A stretch of 64,000 bases of DNA from an uncultured Burkholderiales bacterium (GTDB taxonomy: Bacteria > Pseudomonadota > Gammaproteobacteria > Burkholderiales > Thiobacillaceae), in NCBI GenBank assembly GCA_937949525.1, contig CALEDT010000002.1, forward strand, positions 1-64,000, in the 5' to 3' direction. The translations under genes and the position numbers were made by a program. Of this stretch, positions 25,641-35,882 are shown piece by piece. Numbering within the stretch: position 1 is the stretch's first letter; each line of letters starts with the position of its first letter. The notes below the pieces were generated by a model, which worked only from the letters and a program-made list of their open reading frames with translations, was not told the origin of the DNA and made no database searches.

Positions 25641-26132
25641 TCAGCGTTCCAGGGCCTTCAGCACGCGGTCGGTGATATCGACGCGGGTACTGGCGTACAC
25701 CACGTTCTCCAGGATCAGGTCGAACTTCTCCCGCTCCGCGATCTCCATGATGGCCTTGCGCGCACGGTCCTGAACCACGGCAAATTCCTCGTTCTTGCGC
25801 TGATTGAGATCTTCACGGAACTCGCGCTGCGCGTGCTGCAGATTGCGGCTCAGTGTGGTCAGCTCGTTCTGTCGCTTGATCCGCTCGGGCTCGGCCAGGG
25901 TCAAGCCTTCCTTTTCCAGGAAAGCCTGCAGGTCACGCGCCTGCCGGATGATTCGCTCGATCTCCTGCTCGCGCGCCTGGAATTCCCGTTCCAGCTTCTT
26001 CTGCGCGTTCACCGCCAGGCGCGATTCACGGAACACCTTTTCGGTGTTGACGAAACCGATCTTCAGGTTGGTGTTGGCATATGCGCCGCCACCAACGAAC
26101 AACAGCAGGCACAACAGCAATAGACGCTTCAA
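25641..26132 (-). CDS. skp: Periplasmic outer-membrane-protein chaperone Skp/OmpH
   Basis: This 163-residue protein has a signal peptide (residues 1-19, cut after AYA). The mature N-terminus NLKIGFVNTEKVFRES is the usual first strand of Skp. A long charged coiled-coil hairpin (about 45-130) forms the tentacle. The C-terminal strand is FDLILENVVYASTRVDITDRVLKAL. Skp trimers hold unfolded outer-membrane proteins for BamA, whose gene ends 17 nt upstream on the same strand. Confidence 0.93.
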   Translation of the reverse strand: MKRLLLLCLLLFVGGGAYANTNLKIGFVNTEKVFRESRLAVNAQKKLEREFQAREQEIERIIRQARDLQAFLEKEGLTLAEPERIKRQNELTTLSRNLQHAQREFREDLNQRKNEEFAVVQDRARKAIMEIAEREKFDLILENVVYASTRVDITDRVLKALER

Positions 26133-26149
26133 GACGGGACTCCTTCGGG

Positions 26150-28474
26150 TCAGAACACGTTGCCGAGCTGGAACTGGAACGACTGGGTTTCATCGTCGCT
26201 GCTGTGCCGGAATGGTTTGGCGACCGACAGCTTGATCGGCCCCATCGGCGAATACCAGGTGACCGCCAGACCAGTCGAATAGCGCATGTCGGCGAACGAG
26301 AACTTGCTGAAACGTCCGGCGAAATCGTCGCCACCGTAGACCATGCCCATATCCACGAAGGCGCTCAGGCGCACCGAACGGTCGTTGGCCATGCCGGGGA
26401 ACGGGAACAGCACCTCGGCATTGCCGACCAGGCGTTTGTCGCCGCCGATGGCGAAATTCTCGTTGTTGGCGTTCTTGGCCTTGGGACCCAACGCACCGGA
26501 TTCGAAACCACGCACCGAGCCGATGCCGCCGACGTAGAAATTGCGGAACAGCGGCATGCTCTTGCCGCCGTAGCCGCCGCCATAGCCCACTTCACCGTTC
26601 AACATCAGGCTGATATTGCGCGTGAGCGGCTTCAACCACTGGTGCTGGTAGCTGAGCTTGTAGTACTTGAAGTCGCCGAGCGGCGTGCCCACTTCGGCGA
26701 ACGCGCGCTGATACATGCCTTTGGTGGGATACAGCAGGCTGTCGCGGGAATCCCGCGCCCAGCCGGACTCGAAACGCAGGGTGTCGGTGGTGACGCCGGA
26801 ATTGCTGCCGCCGTAATCGTTGGCGAACTTCTTGTAGACGTCGGGCGCGGTGCTGCGCAGGTCGAGCTTGATGCGTTCCGCGGCCAGACCGAAGTTGACC
26901 GTATCCAGTTCGCTGATCGGCACCCCCAGGCGCATGCCCAGACCGGCGGTCGAGGTGGTGTAATCGGCGACGCTGCTGAGTCTGGAGGTATCGACGTTGC
27001 GCATGTACACGTCATAGCCCAAGCTGATGCCATCCGGCGTGAAGTAGGGGTTGGTGAACGACAGCGCGTACACCGAGTTGATCCGGCCGCTGTTGATCTG
27101 CGCCGACAGACGGTTGCCGGTGCCGAACAGGTTGTTCTGCGAGATGGAGCCCGACAGCACCAGCCCTTCCGAACTGGAAAAGCCGGCGCCGAGCAGGATG
27201 TTGCCGGTGGGCTGCTCGATTACGTCGACGTTGACGTCGACCTGGTCGGTGGCGCCGGGCACCGGCGGCGTTTCAATGTTGACTTCCTTGAAATAGCCCA
27301 GCCGTTCGATGCGCAAGCGCGAACGGTTGATCTTGTCCGCGGCATACCAGGCGCCTTCCATCTGGCGCATCTCCCGTCGGATCACCTCGTCCTTGGTGCG
27401 CGTGTTGCCGGCCACGTTGATGCGGCGCACGTAGACCTTGCGTCCCGGGTCGACCAGGAAGGTGAAGGCTGCCCTGCGCTGTTCCTTGTCGATCTCGGGT
27501 GCGGCGTTGACATTGGCGAAGGCGTATCCCTCGTTGCCGAGCCGGTCGCCGATGGCCTTGGTCGACTCGTTCAGGCGCTCGCGCGAGAACACGTCACCGA
27601 CCTTGAGACTGACCAGTTTTTGCAGTTCCTCCTCGGCCACCGGCATGTCGCCGGCGAACTTGTAGTCGGACACCGTGTAACGCTCGCCTTCGCGGATGTT
27701 GATGGTGATGTAGATGTCCTTCTTGTCGGGTGTGATGGAAACCTGGGTCGACTCGATATCGAATTCCAGATAGCCCTGATTCAGGTAATGCGAGCGCAAG
27801 GTCTCCAGATCGCCCGCCAGCTTTTGCCGGGAGTACTGGTCGTTCTTGGTCCACCACGACATCATGCCGGTGGTGCCCTGATTGAACAGCTTGAGCAAGT
27901 CCTTTTCTTTGAACACCGTGGCGCCGACGATGCTGATCGCGCGGATCTTGGCGACCGGTCCCTCGGTAACCTCGAAACGGACCGCGACGCGGTTGCGCTC
28001 CAGCGGGGTGGTGATGGCCTTGACCTCGACCGCGTACATGCCGCGGTTGTAATACTGCCGTTTGAGTTCCTGCTCGGCTTTGTCCAGCAGTGACTGGTCC
28101 AGGATACGGCCATCGGCCAGGCCCAACTGCTTGAGGCCGGCTTTCATGTCGTCCTTGGAAAACTCTTTCATGCCGCTGAACTCGACGCTGGCGATGGCCG
28201 GACGTTCGTCCACGGTGACGATCAGCACATCGCCCAGCACTTCGAAGCGGACATCCTTGAAAAAGCCGGTGGCGTACAGGGCCCGGATGGCTTCAGACGC
28301 CCGCTGCTGCGTCAGGGTTTCGCCGACCTTGATCGGCAGGTAGCTGAACACGGTGCCGGCTTCCGTGCGCTGGATGCCTTCCACACGGATGTCGCGAATC
28401 TCGAACGGCTGGAAGGCATGCGCCTGCGACGCGAACAGGGCTAGGGCGAGCAGGCTGGGGCGGAACACGGGCAT
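26150..28474 (-). CDS. bamA: Outer membrane protein assembly factor BamA
   Basis: This 774-residue essential core of the BAM complex inserts beta-barrel proteins into the outer membrane. A signal peptide (1-21, ending SQAHA) precedes five POTRA domains (about 25-420), the first beginning FEIRDIRVEGIQRTEAGTVF. A 16-strand barrel follows (about 425-774), with the conserved VRGF loop motif in GIGSVRGFESGALGP. It ends in the aromatic signature QLGNVF. The start MPVFRPSLLAL was preferred because it gives a proper signal peptide and lies 10 nt after the rseP stop. Expression is probably tied to the RseP envelope-stress module. Confidence 0.97.
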   Translation of the reverse strand: MPVFRPSLLALALFASQAHAFQPFEIRDIRVEGIQRTEAGTVFSYLPIKVGETLTQQRASEAIRALYATGFFKDVRFEVLGDVLIVTVDERPAIASVEFSGMKEFSKDDMKAGLKQLGLADGRILDQSLLDKAEQELKRQYYNRGMYAVEVKAITTPLERNRVAVRFEVTEGPVAKIRAISIVGATVFKEKDLLKLFNQGTTGMMSWWTKNDQYSRQKLAGDLETLRSHYLNQGYLEFDIESTQVSITPDKKDIYITINIREGERYTVSDYKFAGDMPVAEEELQKLVSLKVGDVFSRERLNESTKAIGDRLGNEGYAFANVNAAPEIDKEQRRAAFTFLVDPGRKVYVRRINVAGNTRTKDEVIRREMRQMEGAWYAADKINRSRLRIERLGYFKEVNIETPPVPGATDQVDVNVDVIEQPTGNILLGAGFSSSEGLVLSGSISQNNLFGTGNRLSAQINSGRINSVYALSFTNPYFTPDGISLGYDVYMRNVDTSRLSSVADYTTSTAGLGMRLGVPISELDTVNFGLAAERIKLDLRSTAPDVYKKFANDYGGSNSGVTTDTLRFESGWARDSRDSLLYPTKGMYQRAFAEVGTPLGDFKYYKLSYQHQWLKPLTRNISLMLNGEVGYGGGYGGKSMPLFRNFYVGGIGSVRGFESGALGPKAKNANNENFAIGGDKRLVGNAEVLFPFPGMANDRSVRLSAFVDMGMVYGGDDFAGRFSKFSFADMRYSTGLAVTWYSPMGPIKLSVAKPFRHSSDDETQSFQFQLGNVF

Positions 28475-28484
28475 GGCGCGAAGG

Positions 28485-29834
28485 TTATCCGACGAAGAGT
28501 CGCTGGAGATCGTTGTAAATGGCAAAGAACATCAGGAGTCCGAGCAGGAAGATGCCGATCTTCTGGCCGATGATCTGCGCGCGCTCGGAAACCGGCCTGC
28601 CGGTCAAAAATTCCGCGAGATAATACAGCAAGTGCCCACCATCCAGTAACGGCACGGGCAGCAGGTTGATCACGCCCAGGCTGACGCTGACCAGGGCGAG
28701 AAAGGCGACGAATGCGGCCAGACCGATCTGCGCCGATTGTCCGGCGTAATCGGCAATGGTGATGGGGCCGGACAGGTTTTTCAGCGATGCCTGGCCGAGC
28801 ACCATGCGGCCCAGCATCTCCAGGCTGAACACCGACAGTTCCCAGGTGCGCGCCAGCGCGCGATGGGCCGAGTCGAACACACCGTAACGGGCGACGTCGT
28901 GCAGGTCTTCCAGCAGGGTCGGGTCGATGTGTGGCGCGGCGCCGATGCGACCGATTTCCTGCCCGCGCTCACGCGCGGCTTCCGGCGTGACCCGCATGGA
29001 CAGCCGCACGCCCTCGCGCTCGATGGCGATATCGAGCGGCCGCCCGGGCGCGGCCTGGACGATTTTCACGACGTCCTCCCAACGCTCGGGCTGGATGCCA
29101 TCGATGACCAGGATGCGATCACCACGATGCAGGCCCGCGCGGCTGGCGGCGCCAGTCGGGGTCAGATCACCCAACACCGGCTCCAACGGCGGCAGATAGC
29201 GCACCAAGCCGTAGGCGCGCAGCGGGTTGCGTTCGAACTCTTCGTCACGCTGCGCGAGCGTCAGCGTCGGCGTGACGAGGTGACCACGCGCGTTCTGTAT
29301 TTCCAGGCGCAGCGGCGTGCCGGCGATGCCGTGCCGCAGCGTCAGCCAGTGCACGTCCTGCCAGCTTTCCACGGTCTCGCCATTGATCGACAACACGCGG
29401 TCACCCGCCTGTATGCCGGCTTGGGCCGCCGGCGTGCCTTCGGGCGGCTCGCCCAGCACCGGCTTGAGGATGGGTACGCCGGTCAGGAACAGGCCCCAGA
29501 ACAACAGGATGGCGAGCAGAAAATTGGCCAGCGGACCGGCCGCCACGATTGCGGCGCGTGCGCCCAGCGACTTGCGGTTGAATGCCTGGTCGAGCTGGTC
29601 CGCAGGCACCGGCGCTTCGCGCTCGTCCAGCATCTTCACGTAACCACCCAGCGGTATCGCCGATAGCGCCCATTCCGTGCCGTGGCGGTCGACGCGACGC
29701 GCAATGACCTTGCCGAAGCCGACCGAGAAGCGCAGCACCCGCACGCCGGCGCGGCGGGCGATGTAATAGTGGCCGAGTTCGTGAAACACGATCAGCACGG
29801 CCAGCGTGAACAGGAAGGCAAGCAGGGTGGTCAT
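28485..29834 (-). CDS. rseP: Site-2 zinc metalloprotease RseP
   Basis: This 449-residue inner-membrane protease cleaves the anti-sigma factor RseA within the membrane and removes remnant signal peptides. The zinc motif HELGH (His18, Glu19, His22) lies in the first transmembrane helix, and LDGGH is near the C-terminus. Two PDZ domains are present (about 120-200 with GIQAGDRVLSINGE, and 210-290 with GLHRGDRILVIDG). ATG at 29834 lies 7 nt after dxr. The dxr-rseP-bamA order is typical of Gammaproteobacteria. Confidence 0.97.
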   Translation of the reverse strand: MTTLLAFLFTLAVLIVFHELGHYYIARRAGVRVLRFSVGFGKVIARRVDRHGTEWALSAIPLGGYVKMLDEREAPVPADQLDQAFNRKSLGARAAIVAAGPLANFLLAILLFWGLFLTGVPILKPVLGEPPEGTPAAQAGIQAGDRVLSINGETVESWQDVHWLTLRHGIAGTPLRLEIQNARGHLVTPTLTLAQRDEEFERNPLRAYGLVRYLPPLEPVLGDLTPTGAASRAGLHRGDRILVIDGIQPERWEDVVKIVQAAPGRPLDIAIEREGVRLSMRVTPEAARERGQEIGRIGAAPHIDPTLLEDLHDVARYGVFDSAHRALARTWELSVFSLEMLGRMVLGQASLKNLSGPITIADYAGQSAQIGLAAFVAFLALVSVSLGVINLLPVPLLDGGHLLYYLAEFLTGRPVSERAQIIGQKIGIFLLGLLMFFAIYNDLQRLFVG

Positions 29835-29841
29835 GCCGATG

Positions 29842-31053
29842 TCAGGCGGCGATGCGGGTGACGAGTTCCCGCGCCAGACGACGGGCCTCGGCATCGGCGG
29901 CATGCAGATCGTCGAGGTCTTCGGCGACCAGGCCGGAAAGCCGGTCGAGCACCCGTTCCAGCGTCGCGGCAATACCCGGGTAGCTCAGGCGATGGTCGAG
30001 AAAGGCGGCAACCGCCTCCTCGTTGGCGGCGTTGAGCACGGCGGGCGCGGCACCGCCGATGCGCAGGGCCTCGTAGGCCAGGCCGAGGCAGGGGAAGCGA
30101 TGCAGGTCCGGAGCCTCGAAAGTCAGCGTGCCGGTGCGGGCCAGATCCAGCCAGGGGACACCCGCGTCAACGCGTTCGGGGTAGGCCAGGGCATGCGCGA
30201 TCGGCGTGCGCATGTCCGGATGCGACAACTGCGCCAGCACCGACCCGTCGTCATATTCCACCATGCTGTGGATGATGCTCTGCGGGTGGATCACCACGTC
30301 GATCTGCTCGGGTTGCGCGTCGAACAGCCAGCGCGCCTCGATCACTTCCAGGCCTTTGTTCATCATGGTGGCGGAATCCACCGAGATCTTGCGCCCCATC
30401 ACCCAGTTGGGGTGCGCCACCGCCTCCTCGGGCGTGGCCGCGGCCAGCGTCTCGATCGGGCGGGCGCGGAATGGTCCGCCGGACGCGGTGAGCAGGATGC
30501 GGCGCACGCCTGCCGGCAATCCGCCGGCGCTGCGCGCGTGCGCCTCGCCATCCGCGACCGGGCGCGCCTGGGGCATGCACTGAAACACGGCGTTGTGTTC
30601 GCTGTCGATCGGCAACAGCGTCGCGCCATGGTCGCGTACCGCATCCATGAAAAAGCGGCCGGCCATGACCAGGGTTTCCTTGTTTGCCAGCAGCACCCGC
30701 TTGCCGGCGCGCGCCGCGGCCAGTGCCGGGCGCAGGCCGGCGGCGCCGACGATGGCCGCCATCACGCTGTCCACTTCGGGCAGGCTGGCGACGTGCTCCA
30801 GCGCCCGGGCGCCGGCCAGTACTTCGACATCCACGTCGGCGAGCCGGGCGCGCAGCGCGTCGGCTCGGTCCTCGGTCAGCACCACGGCATAGCGCGGGCG
30901 GAAACACCGACACTGTTCGGCCAGGCGTTCGATCTGATGCTGCCCGCTGAGGGCGATGACGCGAAAGCGCTCCGGGTGGCGTGCGACCACGTCCAGCGTA
31001 TTGACGCCGATGGTACCCGTGGCACCGAGTATGGTCAGGTTGCGCACGCTCAT
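29842..31053 (-). CDS. dxr: 1-deoxy-D-xylulose 5-phosphate reductoisomerase
   Basis: This 403-residue enzyme converts DXP to methylerythritol 4-phosphate, the committed step of the MEP isoprenoid pathway. The NADPH motif is [14 protein letters not shown] at the N-terminus. The metal-binding D-S-E is in [13 protein letters not shown]. Other conserved blocks are [29 protein letters not shown] and [15 protein letters not shown] at 31053 overlaps the cdsA stop by 4 nt. Two ATG codons just upstream in the same frame would lie inside cdsA and are less likely. Confidence 0.96.
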   Translation of the reverse strand: MSVRNLTILGATGTIGVNTLDVVARHPERFRVIALSGQHQIERLAEQCRCFRPRYAVVLTEDRADALRARLADVDVEVLAGARALEHVASLPEVDSVMAAIVGAAGLRPALAAARAGKRVLLANKETLVMAGRFFMDAVRDHGATLLPIDSEHNAVFQCMPQARPVADGEAHARSAGGLPAGVRRILLTASGGPFRARPIETLAAATPEEAVAHPNWVMGRKISVDSATMMNKGLEVIEARWLFDAQPEQIDVVIHPQSIIHSMVEYDDGSVLAQLSHPDMRTPIAHALAYPERVDAGVPWLDLARTGTLTFEAPDLHRFPCLGLAYEALRIGGAAPAVLNAANEEAVAAFLDHRLSYPGIAATLERVLDRLSGLVAEDLDDLHAADAEARRLARELVTRIAA

Positions 31054-31865
31054 GTCCATCCCATCCATTGCAGTCCCATCCATAGCAACATGGCCGCCGG
31101 CAGCACGGCGGTCAGGCTGTCGACGCGGTCGAGCACGCCACCGTGTCCAGGCAATAGGTTGCCGCTGTCCTTGACGCCCGCCCGGCGCTTCAACACGCTC
31201 TCCCACAGGTCGCCCAGTACCGACAGCGCGAGCAGCAGCCACGCCGCCGCCAGCGCCATGGCCAGCGCAACCGCGCCACGGTCGGACAAGCCGAGCAGGT
31301 ACAACGCGGTGCCGTACACCGAAACCGCGAGCCACGCACCGAACACGCCCTCCAGCGTCTTGCCCGGACTGATGGACGGTGCGAGTTTGCGCCGGCCGTA
31401 GCGCCGTCCGGCGAAATACGCGGCGCTGTCGGCGATGGCCACCAGACCGACCAGGGCGAGCAGGCCATGGGCCGTCGCGGCGCGCAGTTCGATCAGGGCG
31501 ATCAGCGCGGGCGTGAGCACCAGCAGGCCAATGGCCAGATGGGCCGGCGCGCCGGCGATGCGCATGCCCCGTGCCATCAGCCAGGGCGAGACCAGCCAGA
31601 ACGCCAACGCCGCGGCATGGGGCCAGACCGTGGCCGGTGCGGCCAGGCTCAACCCGACGCCGAGCGTGGCGACCAAGCCGCCGAACGACACCCCTGCCAG
31701 CGCGGTCAACCCGGTCAGTTTGGCCCACTCCCATGCGGCGAGCGCGGTGACACCGGCGGCGAGGGCGATCCACAACGGTGCCGGCGCGAAGTAGAGCGCG
31801 AGCACGAAAGCCGCGATCAGGGGAAGCGCGGTGGCGACCCGCGTGCGAGTGGGGTTGGCCGCCAT
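31050..31865 (-). CDS. cdsA: Phosphatidate cytidylyltransferase
   Basis: This 271-residue polytopic inner-membrane enzyme makes CDP-diacylglycerol from phosphatidate and CTP. At least seven hydrophobic segments are visible. The family signature near the C-terminus is complete: [19 protein letters not shown] followed by [41 protein letters not shown] is the other conserved cytoplasmic block. The start [16 protein letters not shown] at 31865 lies 10 nt after uppS and gives a normal N-terminus. Confidence 0.95.
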   Translation of the reverse strand: MAANPTRTRVATALPLIAAFVLALYFAPAPLWIALAAGVTALAAWEWAKLTGLTALAGVSFGGLVATLGVGLSLAAPATVWPHAAALAFWLVSPWLMARGMRIAGAPAHLAIGLLVLTPALIALIELRAATAHGLLALVGLVAIADSAAYFAGRRYGRRKLAPSISPGKTLEGVFGAWLAVSVYGTALYLLGLSDRGAVALAMALAAAWLLLALSVLGDLWESVLKRRAGVKDSGNLLPGHGGVLDRVDSLTAVLPAAMLLWMGLQWMGWT

Positions 31866-31875
31866 CGGCGAAGGA

Positions 31876-32655
31876 TCAGCGCTTGTCCAGTTGCTCGCTG
31901 GTACGCCCGAAGCGCCGCTCGCGTCGCTGGTAAGACTGAATGGCCGCTTCCAGCTGCTTGCCGTCGAAATCCGGCCACAACACCTCGGTGAAATACAGCT
32001 CGGCGTAGGCCAGTTGCCACAGCAGGAAATTGCTGACGCGCTGTTCGCCCCCCGTGCGGATGAACAGGTCCGGCTCGGGCGCATAGGCCATGGACAGATA
32101 AGGGGCCAGCGCCTCCTCATCGGGTACGCCGCCGTCCGGATGGTCCGCCAGCCAGTGCTTGAAGGCATTGAGGATGTCCCAGCGACCGCCGTAGTTGGCG
32201 CAGACGGTGAGCGTCAGGCGGGCGTTGCCGTGGGTGCGCTTTTCGCCACGCTCGATCAGGTCGCGCAGATGGGTATCGAAGCGCGACAGATCGCCGACCA
32301 CCTTCAGGCGCACGCCATTGCGGTGCAGCTTGCCCACCTCACGCTCCAGGGCGTGCACGAACAGTTCCATCAGCCGGCTGACCTCGTCCTGCGGACGGCG
32401 CCAGTTTTCCGAGCTGAAGGCGAACAGGGTCAGATATTCGACGCCCTGATGGATGCAGGCCTCGACGATGTCGCGCACCCGTTCCACGCCCTGTGCATGG
32501 CCGGCGACCCGCGGCAACAGGCGCTTCTTCGCCCAGCGACCGTTGCCGTCCATGATGATGGCGATGTGCCGCGGCACCGCCGAGATGGCGGGCACGTCCA
32601 GGGTCGAGCTGAAGAATCTCTTGATCATCGTGGATGCGGGTGACGGCGCGGCCAT
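31876..32655 (-). CDS. uppS: Undecaprenyl diphosphate synthase
   Basis: This 259-residue cis-prenyltransferase makes the C55 lipid carrier for peptidoglycan and O-antigen. The catalytic aspartate is in [16 protein letters not shown]. Other family blocks are [25 protein letters not shown] and [24 protein letters not shown]. An alternative start at MIKRFFSS, nine codons in, would give the more usual length. The gene lies between frr and cdsA in the standard order. Confidence 0.96.
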   Translation of the reverse strand: MAAPSPASTMIKRFFSSTLDVPAISAVPRHIAIIMDGNGRWAKKRLLPRVAGHAQGVERVRDIVEACIHQGVEYLTLFAFSSENWRRPQDEVSRLMELFVHALEREVGKLHRNGVRLKVVGDLSRFDTHLRDLIERGEKRTHGNARLTLTVCANYGGRWDILNAFKHWLADHPDGGVPDEEALAPYLSMAYAPEPDLFIRTGGEQRVSNFLLWQLAYAELYFTEVLWPDFDGKQLEAAIQSYQRRERRFGRTSEQLDKR

Positions 32656-32694
32656 AGTCTAACCGGGATTCGAGGCCGGCTTGCCGCGGCGGGC

Positions 32695-33252
<558 letters not shown>

Positions 33253-33282
33253 GTCTGTCTCCTTGCGGTTGGCCCGTCCGGG

Positions 33283-33993
33283 TCACAGTACGACCAGCGT
33301 ACCCTCGGGTTCGCCCAGCACCACACGCTTGAGCGCGCCCGGCTTGAAGATGCTGAACACGGCCAGCGGCAGTTTCTGGTCACGGCACAGCGCGAACGCG
33401 GCGGTATCCAGCACGCCGAGCTGACGTGCGATGGCCTCGTCGAAGGTCAGGCGTTCGTAGCGCGTGGCCTGGGGATGCTTCATCGGGTCCGCGCTGTAGA
33501 CACCGTCCACCTTGGTGGCCTTGAGCAGCAGATCGGCGCCGATCTCCGCGCCGCGCAGCGCCGCTGCGGTATCGGTGGTGAAGAAGGGGTTGCCGGTGCC
33601 GCCGCCAAAAATGACGACGCGCCCGGCTTCCAGGTGGCGCACGGCGCGATCGCGTTCGAACGCTTCGCCGACGTGCGCGATGGTCACCGCCGTCTGCACC
33701 CGCACCGGCACCCCGACGGCCATCAGCGCGTCTTTCAGCGCCAGCGCGTTCATGACCGTCGCCAGCATGCCCATGCTGTCGGCGGTGGCGCGGTCCATGC
33801 CGGCCAGCGCGCCGGTGGCGCCGCGGAACAGGTTGCCGCCACCGACGACGATGCCCACCTCGGTGCCCAGTTCGACCACGTCTTTGATCTGGGCGACGAT
33901 GCCGGCCATGGTCTCGCCGTGGTAGCCGAAGGCGTCCGGCCCCATCAACGCCTCGCCCGATAGCTTCAGCAGGATACGGGTGATCGCGGCCAT
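33283..33993 (-). CDS. pyrH: Uridylate kinase
   Basis: This 236-residue hexameric UMP kinase of the amino-acid-kinase fold phosphorylates UMP to UDP. Visible blocks are [11 protein letters not shown] at the start, [52 protein letters not shown] and [15 protein letters not shown]. It starts 7 nt after tsf, in the conserved rpsB-tsf-pyrH-frr order. Confidence 0.97.
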   Translation of the reverse strand: MAAITRILLKLSGEALMGPDAFGYHGETMAGIVAQIKDVVELGTEVGIVVGGGNLFRGATGALAGMDRATADSMGMLATVMNALALKDALMAVGVPVRVQTAVTIAHVGEAFERDRAVRHLEAGRVVIFGGGTGNPFFTTDTAAALRGAEIGADLLLKATKVDGVYSADPMKHPQATRYERLTFDEAIARQLGVLDTAAFALCRDQKLPLAVFSIFKPGALKRVVLGEPEGTLVVL

Positions 33994-34000
33994 GATGGCT

Positions 34001-34873
34001 TCAGACCTTGGCAGCCGCAGCGACTTCGGCGGCGAAATCGCTCACCTTCTTCTCGATGCCCTCGCCGACGATGTACAGCGCAAAACCGTGGCATTGCGCG
34101 CCGTTGGCCTTGAGCAGTTGCTCAATGGTCTGCTTGTCGTCCTTGACGAAGGGTTGTGACAACAGCGTCACTTCCTTCAGGTATTTCTGCACACTGCCCT
34201 CGGCGATCTTGTCCAGCATTGCCTCGGGTTTGCCGGCTTCACGCGCCTTTTCGATGGCTACCCGGCGCTCGGTGTCGATCAGTTCCCGTGGCACGCCGGA
34301 GGCATCGAGCGACTTGGGCTTGGACGCGGCGATGTGCATGGCGATGTCCTTGGCCAGGGTCTCGTTGCCGCTGACGTCGACCAGCACACCGATCTTGTTG
34401 CCGTGGATGTAGCTGGCGAACCGACCCTGCGCCTGCATGCGCGTGAAGCGGCGGATGGTCATGTTCTCGCCGATCTTGCCGACCAGTTCGGTGCGCGCTT
34501 CCTCCACCGTCTTGCCGGCGTAGGGCAGGGCGGACAGGGCGGCCAGGTCGGCCGGATTCTGGTTCAGCACCATGTCCGCGAGCGCGCGCGTCAGGGCCAG
34601 AAAGTCATCGTTCTTGGCGACGAAGTCGGTCTCGCAGTTGACTTCGACCATCGCCGCGCTCTTGCCATCGCCCGCGATGCTGATGGTGACGACCCCCTCG
34701 GCGGCGACCCGTCCGGCACTCTTGGCAGCCTTGTTGCCGAAGCGGACGCGCAGGATCTCCTCGGCCTTCTGCATGTCGCCGGCAGCTTCGCTGAGCGCCT
34801 TCTTGCAGTCCATCATGGGCGCGTCGGTGCGTTCGCGCAGTTCCTTGACCATGGATGCGGTGATTTCCGCCAT
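34001..34873 (-). CDS. tsf: Translation elongation factor Ts
   Basis: This 290-residue nucleotide-exchange factor for EF-Tu begins [21 protein letters not shown], with the T-D-F-V motif in [17 protein letters not shown]. Core subdomains contain the repeated alpha/beta units, and the C-terminal module has [21 protein letters not shown] residues. The start is preceded by AGGAGAATG. A hairpin with a U-run separates it from rpsB. Confidence 0.97.
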   Translation of the reverse strand: MAEITASMVKELRERTDAPMMDCKKALSEAAGDMQKAEEILRVRFGNKAAKSAGRVAAEGVVTISIAGDGKSAAMVEVNCETDFVAKNDDFLALTRALADMVLNQNPADLAALSALPYAGKTVEEARTELVGKIGENMTIRRFTRMQAQGRFASYIHGNKIGVLVDVSGNETLAKDIAMHIAASKPKSLDASGVPRELIDTERRVAIEKAREAGKPEAMLDKIAEGSVQKYLKEVTLLSQPFVKDDKQTIEQLLKANGAQCHGFALYIVGEGIEKKVSDFAAEVAAAAKV

Positions 34874-34900
34874 TTCATTCTCCTGATTGGTTGCGTATCG

Positions 34901-34926
34901 AAAAAACGCCCCGTCGATCGGGGCGT
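34901..34926 (-). terminator. Attenuator-like terminator between rpsB and tsf
   Basis: On the minus strand the 8-bp stem ACGCCCCG/CGGGGCGT with a five-base loop is followed at once by six T. It lies after the rpsB stop and 28 nt before tsf. Partial termination here is known in the E. coli rpsB-tsf operon and would lower tsf and downstream expression relative to rpsB. Confidence 0.8.
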
Positions 34927-34969
34927 CATGCATGCGGGCGGCCGGACGTCGATATGCGCCCGGCCCGGA

Positions 34970-35719
34970 TCAACCTTCGGCGGTCTCGCCGGACTCTTCC
35001 ACTTCGACGTATTCGTCTTCTCCGGTGGCGACCATCTCTTCGATCACCATGGTCTTGCCTTCCAGGATGGCGTCGGCCAGACCACGCGCGTACAGGCGGA
35101 TGGCGCGGCTGGAATCGTCATTGCCCGGGATCACATAATCGACGCCGAGCGGGGTGTTGTTGGAATCGACCACGCCGATCACGGGGATGCCCAACTTGTT
35201 GGCTTCGGTGATGGCGATCTTCTGGTAGCCGACGTCCACCACGAACAGCGCATCCGGCAGACGATCCATGTCCTTGATGCCGCCCAGGCTCTGCACCAGT
35301 TTGTCGTACTCGCGCTGCACGCGCAGGATTTCCTTCTTCGACAACGCGCCCGGCTCGGCCAGTTGGGCCTCGACTTCCTTCATGCGCTTGACGGACTGCT
35401 TGACGGTCTTGAAATTGGTCAGCATGCCGCCCAGCCAGCGGTGGGAGATCCACGGCATGCCGCAGCGCGCGGCTTCCTCGGCCATGATGTCGCGCGCCTG
35501 ACGCTTGGTGCCGACGAACAGGATGGTGCCTTTGTTGGCCACCAGCCGGCGCGCGAAATTCGCCGCCTCGTTGAACATCGGCAGCGTCTTTTCCAGGTTG
35601 ATGATGTGGATCTTGTTGCGGTGGCCGAAGATGAACGGCGCCATCTTCGGGTTCCAGTAACGGGTCTGGTGGCCGAAATGAACGCCGGCTTCCAGCATTT
35701 GACGCATGGTGACAGACAT
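34970..35719 (-). CDS. rpsB: 30S ribosomal protein S2
   Basis: This 249-residue ribosomal protein begins [21 protein letters not shown]. It contains [12 protein letters not shown], the [16 protein letters not shown] region and the [20 protein letters not shown] block, and it ends in an acidic tail. A GGAG lies upstream of the ATG. The 150-bp leader to 35870 is GC-rich, with potential hairpins, and a TAGAAT hexamer (35855-35860, minus strand) is a plausible -10 element. Autogenous control by S2 through the leader is known in E. coli, but I cannot show the binding structure here. Confidence 0.97.
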   Translation of the reverse strand: MSVTMRQMLEAGVHFGHQTRYWNPKMAPFIFGHRNKIHIINLEKTLPMFNEAANFARRLVANKGTILFVGTKRQARDIMAEEAARCGMPWISHRWLGGMLTNFKTVKQSVKRMKEVEAQLAEPGALSKKEILRVQREYDKLVQSLGGIKDMDRLPDALFVVDVGYQKIAITEANKLGIPVIGVVDSNNTPLGVDYVIPGNDDSSRAIRLYARGLADAILEGKTMVIEEMVATGEDEYVEVEESGETAEG

Positions 35720-35882
35720 GGGTGCTCCTGAGGGTTAAGGTTGAACCGCCATCCGCCGATGACCCCGTCGGGCTGTCTGGCCGGGGCACCTTAACTGGGG
35801 CGGATGTGAGGATTGGCCGCATCCGACGGGAATCGGCGGCTTGCGGCGGCCGGCATTCTAGCAGGAAAGGGGGATGGCGGGA

